Both the position numbers and the translations under genes were made by a program. 64,000 bases of DNA from positions 1 through 64,000 of the forward strand of contig NZ_JALPVJ010000020.1 in the NCBI RefSeq assembly GCF_023544445.1, given 5' to 3'. The DNA comes from Actinoplanes sp. M2I2 (GTDB lineage: Bacteria; Actinomycetota; Actinomycetes; Mycobacteriales; Micromonosporaceae). Position 1 is the stretch's first letter; every line of letters begins with the position of its first letter. Shown here one piece after another: positions 43,148 to 51,890 of this stretch. Under the pieces are notes generated by a model. The model ran no database searches. It was not told the DNA's origin and saw only the letters and a program-made list of their open reading frames with translations.

Positions 43148-44500
43148 TTACTTGAAGAGGGCGTTGACCTGGTCGTTGGCCTTCTTGAGGGCGGTGGCCG
43201 AGTCGCTCTGGCCGAGCACCGCCGACTGGATGGCGTCCTGCACGGTCTGGCTGACCTCGTTGCCGTGCTCGGTGATGGGCAGGAAGAAGGTGCCGTTCGG
43301 CGCCTGGGCCTCGTCGACGAAGACCTGCACGTCACGGTTCTTGGCCTTGTGCGCGGCCAGAGCCTTCTCGCCGGCCTGCTTGATGGCGGGGAAGACGACG
43401 CCGTTGCCGCCGACGATGTTCTGGCAGTCGGCCGAGCCCAGGAACTTGACCCACTTCCAGGCCTCGTCCTTGTGCTCCGTGCCGGCCCAGATCGCGTCGG
43501 ACAGGCCGTTGATCGCCGTCTTGCGGCCCTGCGGGCCGGCCGGGACCGGGGCGAACGCGAACTTCGCCTTGGCGTCGGCGCCGAGGTACGTGTTGATCGT
43601 CCAGGATCCGGCGTAGCTGATCGCGCCCTTGCCCGCGCCCATCAGGGTGTCGCGGCTGAGCGTGGAGTTCTTGTCGAGCGCGGGGCTGTAGCCCTTGGCG
43701 ATCAGCGACTTGTACCAGTCGATGGTGGCCGCGAGGGCCGGGTCGTCGTACTTGTACTGCGTGCCCCACGGGTTCTTGTCGAGGTAGGTGAAGCCGTTGC
43801 TGGCGGCCAGGTTGCCCCAGCCGTTCTGGCCCTGCGAGCCGTCGGCCCACTCGGGCAGGTACCCGTACACCTTGACCTTGCTCTTGTCGAAGGCCGGGTC
43901 GAGCCCGTTCTTGCCGTTGGCGTCCACGGTGGCCTTGGCGATGAGGTTCTCGAAGGTGCCGCCGTCGGCCGGGTTCCAGCTCAGGTCGGCCAGGTCGGCG
44001 GCCTTGACGCCCTGCTTGGTGAGGTGGTCGACGTTGTAGACCAGGGCCATCGTGTCCCAGTCCTTGGGCAGGCCGTAGCGCTTGCCGTCCTTGGTGAACA
44101 GGTCGGCCAGCCCGGCCTGGTACTGGGCGAGGTCGACCTTGTCGGCACTGACGTACGGCTGGATGTCGAGGATCTGGCCGGAGGTGACGAACTGCGGGTA
44201 GTACGAGCCCTGGTTGGTCCAGACGTCCGGCGCGTCGCCCGAGGCGAGCTGGGTGGTGAGGTTCTGCCAGTACTGGTCCCACGCGGACTGGGTGATCTGC
44301 ACCTTGATGCTCGGGTTGGCCGCGGTGAACGCGTCGGCGCAGGCCTGGTAGGACGCCTTCTGGTTGTCGTCCCAGAGCCAGTAGTCGAGGGTGACGGCGT
44401 CGCCGCCGCTCTTGTCGCCGTCGCCGGACGAGCAGGCGGTCAGTCCGGTGAGGACGGCGAGCGACAGCAGGGCGGCCGCGGCTCGTGTTCTGCGGGTCAT
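43148..44500 (-). CDS. Sugar ABC transporter substrate-binding lipoprotein
   Basis: A 450-residue family 1 solute-binding protein. The signal peptide ends in LTGLTACSS, so it is lipid-anchored outside. The mature chain has YQACADAFTAANPSIKVQ and ASGDAPDVWTNQG, typical of oligosaccharide binders. It lies between the MalG-type permease (25 bp upstream) and the GH36 gene (31 bp downstream), and should deliver an alpha-galactoside-like ligand to those permeases. The start ATG at 44500 has a weak GAAATGAGAG site. Confidence 0.9.
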   Translation of the reverse strand: MTRRTRAAAALLSLAVLTGLTACSSGDGDKSGGDAVTLDYWLWDDNQKASYQACADAFTAANPSIKVQITQSAWDQYWQNLTTQLASGDAPDVWTNQGSYYPQFVTSGQILDIQPYVSADKVDLAQYQAGLADLFTKDGKRYGLPKDWDTMALVYNVDHLTKQGVKAADLADLSWNPADGGTFENLIAKATVDANGKNGLDPAFDKSKVKVYGYLPEWADGSQGQNGWGNLAASNGFTYLDKNPWGTQYKYDDPALAATIDWYKSLIAKGYSPALDKNSTLSRDTLMGAGKGAISYAGSWTINTYLGADAKAKFAFAPVPAGPQGRKTAINGLSDAIWAGTEHKDEAWKWVKFLGSADCQNIVGGNGVVFPAIKQAGEKALAAHKAKNRDVQVFVDEAQAPNGTFFLPITEHGNEVSQTVQDAIQSAVLGQSDSATALKKANDQVNALFK

Positions 44501-44525
44501 CTGACTCTCATTTCTTCGGGAGGGG

Positions 44526-45389
44526 TTATTTGCTGCCGGTGAAGTTCAGGGACTGGACGAGGCGCTTGCCCACGAAGACCAGCAGGAGCGCGACCGGGAT
44601 GACCGACAACGTCGACGCGGCCATCAGGCCGGTCCAGTCCGGCTGGGTGTTGGGTGACTGCTGGAGGAACACGCCGAGGGCGACGGTGACCAGGCGGTTC
44701 TCCTCGCCCCGGCCGACCAGCAGCGGCCACAGGAAGTCCTTCCAGGCCCAGACGGTGGTGGTGATGCCGATGGTGAGCAGCGGGCCCCGGCTCATCGGCA
44801 GCGAGATCCGCCAGAAGATGCCCCAGGGGCCGTTGCCGTCGAGGATGGCGGCCTCCTCGACGTCGCGCGGCAGCGACAGGAAGAACTGGCGCAGGAAGAA
44901 CACCGCGAACGGGGTCATCAGGATGCTCGGTGCGACCATGCCGGCCATCGTGTTGATCAGGCCGAGATCCTTGACCAGCACGAAGTTGGGCAGCAGCGTG
45001 AAGATCGGCGGGACCATCAGGGCGCTGATCAGGATCGCGAAGATCAGGTCGCGTCCGGGGAACCGCAGCCGGGCGAAGGCGTACCCGGCCATGGCGCAGA
45101 ACAGGGTCTGGAACGCCGCGATCAGCGTGCAGTAGATGACCGAGTTGAGGATGTAGCGGGCGAAGTCGATGTGGGCGCCGGAGCCGCCGGCCGCCCGGGC
45201 CTCGGCCTCGCTGGTCAGGCCGAGCACCCGGGCGAAGTTGACCAGGGTGGGGTCGCGGGGCAGCAGCCCGGCGTTGTCGCTGAGCAGGTCGCCGGCCGGG
45301 GTGAGGGCCGTCCGGATCATCCACCAGAACGGGAAGAGGGTGGCCACGACGATCACGGCCATGACCGCCCAGCCGAAGAATTTGCGCAT
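44526..45389 (-). CDS. Sugar ABC transporter permease (MalG-type)
   Basis: A 287-residue CUT1 permease with six hydrophobic segments and the EAA loop EEAAILDGNGPWGIFWRISLP (about residues 185-204). ATG at 45389 (MRKFFGW) is the real start; the frame remains open far upstream only as a shadow of the other permease. It is 11 bp after the MalF-type permease gene and forms its membrane partner. No ATPase gene is present in this operon. Confidence 0.9.
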   Translation of the reverse strand: MRKFFGWAVMAVIVVATLFPFWWMIRTALTPAGDLLSDNAGLLPRDPTLVNFARVLGLTSEAEARAAGGSGAHIDFARYILNSVIYCTLIAAFQTLFCAMAGYAFARLRFPGRDLIFAILISALMVPPIFTLLPNFVLVKDLGLINTMAGMVAPSILMTPFAVFFLRQFFLSLPRDVEEAAILDGNGPWGIFWRISLPMSRGPLLTIGITTTVWAWKDFLWPLLVGRGEENRLVTVALGVFLQQSPNTQPDWTGLMAASTLSVIPVALLLVFVGKRLVQSLNFTGSK

Positions 45390-45400
45390 GGGTTCCGTCC

Positions 45401-46282
45401 TCAGGCCAGGTCCGAGCGGGACGCCCGCAGCAGGCGCATCTGGATCGCGGTGAGCACGCCGAGGATGAGCGCCAGGAAGACCGCGGCGGCCGACGCGTAG
45501 CCCATCTGGAAGTACGAGAAGGCCTGCTGGTAGATGAAGTAGTAGAGGACCCGGGTGGCTCCGGCCGGGTCGCCCTGGGTGGTGACGGCGATGGTGTCGA
45601 AGATCTGGAACGAGCCGATCAGCGAGACCACCAGGACCAGGGCCAGAACGGGTCGCAGCAGCGGCAGGGTGATGGCGCGGAACATCCGCCATTCGCCGGC
45701 CCCGTCGATCGAGGCGCCCTCGTACAGGTACTGCGGGATCTGCAGCATCCCGGCGTAGAGCAGCAGCGCCGTGTAGCCGGTGTAGGCCCAGGTGTTGATG
45801 GCGGCGATGGACGGCATGGCCAGCGCCGCGTCGGTGAGGAAGCCGACCGGGCCCACCCCGATCGACGTCAGCAGGTGGTTGACGAACCCCAAGTTGGTGT
45901 CGAGCAGCCACATCCACAGCAGACCGACCGTGACGTTCGGGACCAGCCAGGGCAGCAGCAGCGTGGCCCGCAGCACGACCGAGCGGGTCAGCCGGTGCAT
46001 GAGCGCGGCCACGATCAGGGCCAGCACGGTCTGCGACCCGATGTTGAGGACCACGTACCAGAGCGTGACCAGCAACGACCGCCAGAACTGGCTGTCGTGC
46101 ACCAGCTTGTCGTAGTTGGCCGCGCCCACGAACGTGGGTGTGTTGAGCATGGAGTAGTCGGTGACCGAGTACCAGGCGCCGCGGATGGCCGGGTAGCCGT
46201 AGAACACGGTGAACCCGGCCAGCACCGGCGCCAGGAACCACCACGCCGCGCGACGGTCGTCGCGCCTTTTCGTCGAGCTCAT
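45401..46282 (-). CDS. Sugar ABC transporter permease (MalF-type)
   Basis: A 293-residue CUT1 permease with six hydrophobic segments and the EAA loop EGASIDGAGEWRMFRAITLPLL near residue 200. ATG at 46282 (MSSTKRRDD) is preferred over the longer frame to 46414 because AGGCGAGG precedes it and the cytoplasmic basic N-terminus follows. It is the first gene of the minus-strand operon, driven by the promoter at 46336-46366, and diverges from the DUF4832 operon. Confidence 0.9.
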   Translation of the reverse strand: MSSTKRRDDRRAAWWFLAPVLAGFTVFYGYPAIRGAWYSVTDYSMLNTPTFVGAANYDKLVHDSQFWRSLLVTLWYVVLNIGSQTVLALIVAALMHRLTRSVVLRATLLLPWLVPNVTVGLLWMWLLDTNLGFVNHLLTSIGVGPVGFLTDAALAMPSIAAINTWAYTGYTALLLYAGMLQIPQYLYEGASIDGAGEWRMFRAITLPLLRPVLALVLVVSLIGSFQIFDTIAVTTQGDPAGATRVLYYFIYQQAFSYFQMGYASAAAVFLALILGVLTAIQMRLLRASRSDLA

Positions 46283-46335
46283 CCTCGCCTCTGATTCGTC
46301 TCCGAGTTGGCTCTTGCCAGCTGACCCGATGTCGA

Positions 46336-46366
46336 ATAATGATGTAGACCTTCGATATTTTGTCAA
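46336..46366 (-). promoter_or_regulatory. Promoter of the GH36/ABC operon in an A/T-rich divergent region
   Basis: On the minus strand TTGACA (46366-46361) and CATTAT (46341-46336) are 19 bp apart, about 50 bp before the permease ATG. TCGAA (46332-46336) and TTCGA (46351-46355) form a 5-bp dyad across the spacer, a possible operator. The plus-strand DUF4832 operon starts at 46414, so a shared site could control both units. Confidence 0.45.
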
Positions 46367-46413
46367 TACCTCTTCGTAATCCCCGGGCAACAAACTCCCC
46401 TCGGAGACCGACA

Positions 46414-48312
46414 ATGAGAAGATCCCTCGGCGCCGTCGTCCTCGGCGTCCTCCTCGCCCTCACCCCGATGACCGTGGCTCAGGCCGCTCCGGCCGGACCC
46501 CCGCCCCGGCCGGCGGCGTCCCCGGCCCCCGACCCCGCTCTGACCGCCCATCCGCTGGCCGCCGCCCCCGGCCCGATCGACAACCCGCTCAAGGGCTTCG
46601 CGAAGTTCTACTCACCCGGCGGCAACCAGAACGTCGGCTACCCGCACGCGCTGACCTGGGGCTACTTCGGTCTGTCGGAGATCATGACCAACGCCTCGAG
46701 CTGCGGCAGCTACAACTGGTCGATCGTGGACAGCATGCTGGCCGAGACGGCCACGTACGGGAACCAGGCCGCGATCCGCATCTACCTGACCTATCCCGGA
46801 GGCACCGGCAGCCACCCGGCCAACGCCATCCCGCCCTGCTTCAACGGCAACGTCGCGACCCGCGCCGACACGTACTGGAACGTCACCCACCCCGACTACG
46901 ACAGCCCGTTCCTGCTCACCGCGATGAAGAACTTCATCGCCGCCTTCGGCGCCCGCTACGACGGCGATCCCCGGCTCGGGTTCATCCACCTGGGCCTGGT
47001 CGGGCTCTGGGGTGAGTGGCACACCTGGCCGTACGACACCGACACCGCCGACGGCCGGCCGAACTACATGCCCAGCGACGCCAACGGCGCCCAGCTCGTG
47101 GCCGCCTTCGACACGGCGTTCAACCGGACCAAGGTCGAGATCCGGTACCCGGACGCGGCCGGCGGCGCCGCGAACAGCCGCGACATCGGCTACCACGACG
47201 ACTCGTTCTGCTTCCGCGAAGGCTCGCCGTTGCAGGGCGTCACCCTGCCCCAGTCGATGGGCGGCGCGTCCTACGCCCACCTGCAACGCAACCTGGCCAC
47301 CGGCACCGAGAACAAGTGGATCACCAGCTCGATCGGGGGCGAACTGCGCCCGGAGATCCAGTCGAGCGCCTTCCAGAGCTGGCCCGACGGCTCCGGGGCG
47401 GTCGACAACCTCAAGGCCTGCATCGAGCTGTCCCACGCGACCTGGCTGATCAACGAGCAGAGCGGCGGGTACGCGGCGGGTGACGCCAACGTCGGCGCCG
47501 CGGTCCGCTCCATGGGCTACAACCTCAGCGTCGACAACGCCTACTACCGCGACACCGCGAGCGGCGCCACCAACGTCGGCGTCCGGATCGCCAACACCGG
47601 CGTGGCCCCGTTCTCCTACCCGTGGACGGTCACGCTGGGCCTGAAGAACAGCAGTGGCAGCGTCGTGCGTACCTGGGACACCTCATGGGACCTGCGCAAG
47701 GTGCAGCCGCTGACGATCCGGACCTTCCCGGACTGGAACGCCGGCGCCGACTACCGCGACTTCGGCTACCGCCAGTACTTCCAGCACACCGCCGACCTGT
47801 CCGGGCTGGCCAACGGCTCGTACCAGTGGGTGCTGCGGGTCAAGAACCCGCTCGAAGCCGTCAGCGCCGGCGCCAAGAAGCTGCGGTTCGCCAACGCCAC
47901 CCAGCAGGCCGACGGCTGGCTCGGCCTGGGCCCGGTCACCGTCGGCACCGGCACCGGCGGCGGCCCGGCCGGTTACGAGGCCGAAGCCGGCACCCGCACC
48001 GGAGGCGCCGCCGTGTCCGCCTGCGCCGCCTGCTCCGGCGGTCAGAAGGTCGGCTGGCTCGGCAACGGCGCCACCCTCACCTTCACCGGCGTCACCGGCG
48101 GCGGCCCCCGGACCGTCACCTTCCACTACCTGACCGCCGAGACCCGCACCGCCACCGTCAACGGGCAGAGCGTCACCTTCCCGGCCACCGGCAGCTGGGA
48201 CACCGTCGGCACCACCGCCGTCACCCTCACCCTGCCCGCCGGCACGACCACGATCACGGTGGCCAATCCCGGCGGCTGGGCCCCCGACCTCGACCGCGTC
48301 ACCGTCAGCTGA
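46414..48312 (+). CDS. Exported DUF4832 protein with C-terminal carbohydrate-binding module
   Basis: A 632-residue secreted protein. The signal peptide ends near AQAAPAG, followed by a proline-rich linker. The core (about 65-380) matches DUF4832/DUF4874 and looks like a TIM barrel of glycoside-hydrolase style: NPLKGFAKF, RIYLTYPGG, RYDGDPRLGFIHLGLVGLWGEWHTWP with a conserved glutamate, and GELRPEIQ. A beta-sandwich (about 385-520) follows, then a CBM6/35-like module (about 525-632: YEAEAGTRTGG... DLDRVTV). No activity is established for the family. ATG at 46414 has GGAGACC. It is paralogous to the next gene. Confidence 0.8.
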   Translation: MRRSLGAVVLGVLLALTPMTVAQAAPAGPPPRPAASPAPDPALTAHPLAAAPGPIDNPLKGFAKFYSPGGNQNVGYPHALTWGYFGLSEIMTNASSCGSYNWSIVDSMLAETATYGNQAAIRIYLTYPGGTGSHPANAIPPCFNGNVATRADTYWNVTHPDYDSPFLLTAMKNFIAAFGARYDGDPRLGFIHLGLVGLWGEWHTWPYDTDTADGRPNYMPSDANGAQLVAAFDTAFNRTKVEIRYPDAAGGAANSRDIGYHDDSFCFREGSPLQGVTLPQSMGGASYAHLQRNLATGTENKWITSSIGGELRPEIQSSAFQSWPDGSGAVDNLKACIELSHATWLINEQSGGYAAGDANVGAAVRSMGYNLSVDNAYYRDTASGATNVGVRIANTGVAPFSYPWTVTLGLKNSSGSVVRTWDTSWDLRKVQPLTIRTFPDWNAGADYRDFGYRQYFQHTADLSGLANGSYQWVLRVKNPLEAVSAGAKKLRFANATQQADGWLGLGPVTVGTGTGGGPAGYEAEAGTRTGGAAVSACAACSGGQKVGWLGNGATLTFTGVTGGGPRTVTFHYLTAETRTATVNGQSVTFPATGSWDTVGTTAVTLTLPAGTTTITVANPGGWAPDLDRVTVS

Positions 48313-48323
48313 GGAATCCCACC

Positions 48324-49670
48324 ATGCGCAGAGCGCTCGTCCTCGCCCTCGCCCTGGTCCTGGCCATGGGCAGTCCCGCCGTGGCCGGTCCCGGCCCGTC
48401 CTGGAAGTCGTTGTCCTACACCGCCGCGCCGGCCGACAACCCGCTCAAGGGTTTCCTGCCGTTCGCCGGCGACTACCAGACCTTCCCGCACAGCATGGAG
48501 TGGTTCTATCTGCCGCTGAGCGACATCATGACCGGCCCCCAGCAGTTCCGCTGGGACGCCGTCGACCAGCAGCTCGACGCGATCGCGGCCCGCGGGCACC
48601 AGAGCGCGTTCCGCGTCTACCTGGACTATCCGGGCCGGCCCACCGGCATCCCGCAGTACCTGCTCGACCAGGGGCTGGTCACCCGCCCGTACCCGGACTT
48701 CGGCAACAACGGCGTCAGCGTCGCCCCCGACTGGAACGACCCTCGCCTGATCAGCGCCCTCGAGAACTTCATCACCGCGCTCGGCCGCCGCTACGACGGC
48801 GACCCCCGGATCGGCTTCCTCACGCTCGGCCTGATCGGTTTCTGGGGCGAGTGGCACACCTGGCCCTACGACGGCACCACCCAGCCCGAGAACTGGATGC
48901 CGAGCACCGAGAACCTCACTCGCATCCTCAACCGCTACGACGCCGCGTTCGACACCACCCGGCTGCTGGCCCGCTATCCCAGCCCGCAGAACAGGGACCT
49001 GAACATCGGCTACCACGACGACTCGTTCGCCTTCGAGACCCTGCCCAACCAGTCCTGGCACTTCGTGCGGCGCCTCATCGACGAGGGCGTCACCGGCAAA
49101 TGGCAGCGCGAGCCGGTCGGCGGCGAACTGCGCCCGGAGATCCAGACCTGCCTGTTCGACCAGCCGGTCAGCTGTCCCCAGTACGAGGACTACGACCAGT
49201 CGGTGGCCGGGACCCACGCCTCCTGGCTGATCAACCAGGCCGCGTTCGCCGGTGCCGGCTACACGGGAGCGGAGTACGACCGCGCGCTCACCGCGGCCCG
49301 GTCGCTGGGTTACGAGCTGACCGTGACCCAGGCCGCCGTCGGCCGCGACCGGGTCTCGGTCCGCATCGCCAACCGGGGCACCGCGCCCTTCTACTACGAC
49401 TGGCCGGCCGAACTGGCCGCCCTCGACCGCACCGGCCGCGTCGTGCGGCGCTGGAAGACACCGTGGACGGTCGCCGGCATCCAGCCCGGCCAGGACCCCG
49501 CGCGGCTCTCGGCCCGGATCGACACCGGCGGCCTGCGCGAGGGCAAGTACGACATCGTGCTGCGGGTGCCCAACCCGATGCGCGGCGGCCTGCCGTTGCG
49601 CTTCGCCAACACCAGCCAGGACACCCGTACCGGCTGGCTCACCCTCGGCACCGTGACCCGCCGCCATTAG
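48324..49670 (+). CDS. Exported DUF4832 protein, paralogue without binding module
   Basis: A 448-residue secreted protein similar to the preceding one along its core: NPLKGFLPF, RVYLDYPG, RYDGDPRIGFLTLGLIGFWGEWHTWP, IGYHDDSF, GELRPEIQ and RIANRGTAPFYYDW. The signal peptide ends near AVAG. The C-terminal carbohydrate-binding module is absent. ATG at 48324 is 11 bp after the first gene's stop. The shared WGEWHTWP glutamate and aspartates in YHDDSF are candidates for catalytic residues if the family is enzymatic. Confidence 0.8.
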   Translation: MRRALVLALALVLAMGSPAVAGPGPSWKSLSYTAAPADNPLKGFLPFAGDYQTFPHSMEWFYLPLSDIMTGPQQFRWDAVDQQLDAIAARGHQSAFRVYLDYPGRPTGIPQYLLDQGLVTRPYPDFGNNGVSVAPDWNDPRLISALENFITALGRRYDGDPRIGFLTLGLIGFWGEWHTWPYDGTTQPENWMPSTENLTRILNRYDAAFDTTRLLARYPSPQNRDLNIGYHDDSFAFETLPNQSWHFVRRLIDEGVTGKWQREPVGGELRPEIQTCLFDQPVSCPQYEDYDQSVAGTHASWLINQAAFAGAGYTGAEYDRALTAARSLGYELTVTQAAVGRDRVSVRIANRGTAPFYYDWPAELAALDRTGRVVRRWKTPWTVAGIQPGQDPARLSARIDTGGLREGKYDIVLRVPNPMRGGLPLRFANTSQDTRTGWLTLGTVTRRH

Positions 49671-49676
49671 CTGATC

Positions 49677-49704
49677 CCGCCCGGCCCCGCGAGGGGCCGG
49701 GCGG
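49677..49704 (+). terminator. Perfect 12-bp hairpin after the DUF4832 pair
   Basis: CCGCCCGGCCCC (49677-49688) and GGGGCCGGGCGG (49693-49704) form a perfect stem with a GCGA loop, six bases after the stop codon and 20 bp before the GH4 ATG. It may be a partial terminator that separates expression of the exported pair from the cytoplasmic genes. Confidence 0.6.
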
Positions 49705-49723
49705 ACCCGACCGGAAGACGGCC

Positions 49724-50976
49724 ATGACGACCATCGTGTTCCTCGGCGCGGGCAGCGTCGTGTTCACCCGCCAGCTGCTCACCGACATCCTCGGCTTTCC
49801 CGAACTGACCGGCGCCCGCCTCGTCCTGCACGACATCGACCCCGACCGCCTGGCCACCGCCCGGGCCCACGCCGAGCGGATCGCCGACGCCCGCGGCGCC
49901 CGGCCGGCCATCGTGGCCACGCTCGACCGCCGCGCCGCCCTGGACGGCGCCGACTTCGTCATCAACGCCATCGCGGTCGGCGGCTATCCGGCCACCCGCA
50001 CCGACTTCGACGTCCCGGCCCGGTTCGGGCTGCGCCAGACCATCGGCGACACCATCGGCGTCGGCGGCATCTTCCGCGGCCTGCGCACGTTCCCGGTGCT
50101 GGCCGGCATCGCCGCCGACATGGCCGAGCTGTGCCCGGACGCCTGGTTGCTCAACTACACCAACCCGATGGCCATGAACGTCACCTACCTGTCCCAGGTG
50201 GCGCCGGCGCTGAAGGTCCTCGGCCTGTGCCACTCGGTGTACTGGACGGTGCGCGGGCTCTGCGATCTCGTCAAGGTGCCGTTCGAGGAGGTCGAGTTCG
50301 ACAGCGCGGGCGTCAACCACCAGGCGTGGATCCTGCGCTGGCAGCTCCACGGGGAGACCTCCATCCGGCCCTGGACGCCGCGATCGCCGCCGACGGGCAA
50401 TTGCGCCGCCGCGTCCGGGTCGACATGTACCGCCGGCTCGGCTTCTACCCGACCGAGACCAGCGAGCACTCCGCCGAGTACGTGCCCTGGTATCTGCATT
50501 CCGACCGGGAGATCGAACGACTGCGCATCCCGGTGGGGGAGTACCTGCGGATCCTGGCCCAGGGCGGCACCGACGAGGTGGACGACGACAGCACCGAGTA
50601 CGCCCCGCAGGTCATCCACAGCCTGGTGACCGGCACCCCACGGCGCATCGTGGTGAACGTGGCCAACGCCGGGCTGATCGACAACCTGCCCGAGGGGTTC
50701 GCGGTCGAGGTCCCCGCGGACGTCGACGGCGCCGGGGTCCGGCCGCAGCCGATGGGCGCCCTGCCACCGCAGCTGGCCGCGGTCAACCGCCCGTACGTCA
50801 GCGTCGGCGAGCTGACCGTCGCGGCCGCCGTGACCGGAGACCCCCGGTCGGTCCGCCACGCCGCCCTGGTCGACCCGAACACGGCCGCCACCCTGACCGT
50901 CGACGCCATCCACGAGCTGTGCGACGCGCTCACCGCCGCGCACGGCGACCTGCTGCCCGAGGCGCTGCGCGGATGA
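49724..50976 (+). pseudogene. GH4 family glycosidase with a single-base frameshift
   Basis: A GH4 enzyme (MelA/AglA type, NAD- and Mn-dependent) split between two frames. Frame 2 from ATG 49724 encodes FLGAGSVVF, GVGGIFRGLR, NYTNPMAMN, GLCHSV and AGVNHQAW up to HGE (50354-50356). The homology continues in frame 1 with DLHPALDAAI, VDMYRRLGFYPTETSEHSAEYVPWYL and the normal C-terminus. Inserting one G in GGGGAGACC restores a ~418-residue protein. This is either a sequencing error or a recent loss. If intact it would cleave alpha-galactosides or related glycosides in the cytoplasm. Its stop overlaps the PfkB ATG. Confidence 0.85.
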
Positions 50977-51890
50977 GCGCCACCTGGGATCTGCTGGTCG
51001 TCGGTGACGCCAACCCCGACGTCGTGGTCTCCGGCGCCCCGGCCGATCCGCCCTGGGGACACCGGGAACGGCTCGTCGACGCCGGGGCCCTCACCCTCGG
51101 CGGCTCGGCGGCGATCACCGCGTGCGGCGCCGCCCGGCTCGGCCTGCGCACCGCCTTCGCGGGCCGGGTCGGCGACGACCCGGCCGGCCGCTTCTGCCTC
51201 GACGCGCTGCGCGAACGCGGTGTCGACGTCACGGGCTGCGTCATCGACCCCGACCGGCCGACCGCGCTGACCGTGGTGCTCGCGAGCGGCGGCGACCGGG
51301 CCATGCTGACCGCACCCGGCTGCCTGCCGTTCCACCGCCCGGACGATCTCGACCCCGGCCTGGTCGCGGCGGCCCGGCACGTGCACGTCAGCTCGTACTT
51401 CCTGCAACCCCGCCTCGCCGCCGCCCTGCCGGCCTGGTTCGCCGGGCTGCGGGCGGCCGGAGCCACCACGTCGCTGGACACCAACGACGACCCGTCCGGC
51501 GCCTGGGACTCCCCGGTGACCGCCGCGATCGCCCGGACCGACGTCTTCCTGCCCAACGAGGCCGAGGCCCTCGCCCTGACCGGCACGGACGACGTCGGCG
51601 CGGCCGCGGAGAAGCTGGCCGCGTCGGCCGGGCTGGTCGTGGTGAAACGCGGAGCCGCCGGCGCCCTCGCGTGGACCGGCGACGGCCCGGTCACCGTGGC
51701 CGCCCACCCCGTCACCCCGGTCGACACGGTCGGCGCGGGGGACAGCTTCAACGCGGGCTTCCTGGCCGGACGTCTCGGCGGTCTCGATCTGGCCGGCAGC
51801 CTGCGGCTCGCGGCCGCCTGCGGGGCACTGTCCACGCGCGCGGCCGGCGGCACGGCGGCACAGCCCACCCTCGCCGAGGCCCGCGCATGA
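50973..51890 (+). CDS. PfkB family carbohydrate kinase
   Basis: A 305-residue ribokinase-type sugar kinase. The N-terminal LGGSAAITACGAARLG corresponds to the first PfkB signature, and DTVGAGDSFNAGF (about residues 250-262) is the second, with the catalytic aspartate and anion hole. It would phosphorylate a free sugar from ATP. ATG at 50973 overlaps the GH4 stop (ATGA), and its own stop overlaps the next ATG. Position after a glycosidase suggests it captures the released monosaccharide. The exact sugar cannot be told. Confidence 0.9.
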   Translation: MSATWDLLVVGDANPDVVVSGAPADPPWGHRERLVDAGALTLGGSAAITACGAARLGLRTAFAGRVGDDPAGRFCLDALRERGVDVTGCVIDPDRPTALTVVLASGGDRAMLTAPGCLPFHRPDDLDPGLVAAARHVHVSSYFLQPRLAAALPAWFAGLRAAGATTSLDTNDDPSGAWDSPVTAAIARTDVFLPNEAEALALTGTDDVGAAAEKLAASAGLVVVKRGAAGALAWTGDGPVTVAAHPVTPVDTVGAGDSFNAGFLAGRLGGLDLAGSLRLAAACGALSTRAAGGTAAQPTLAEARA

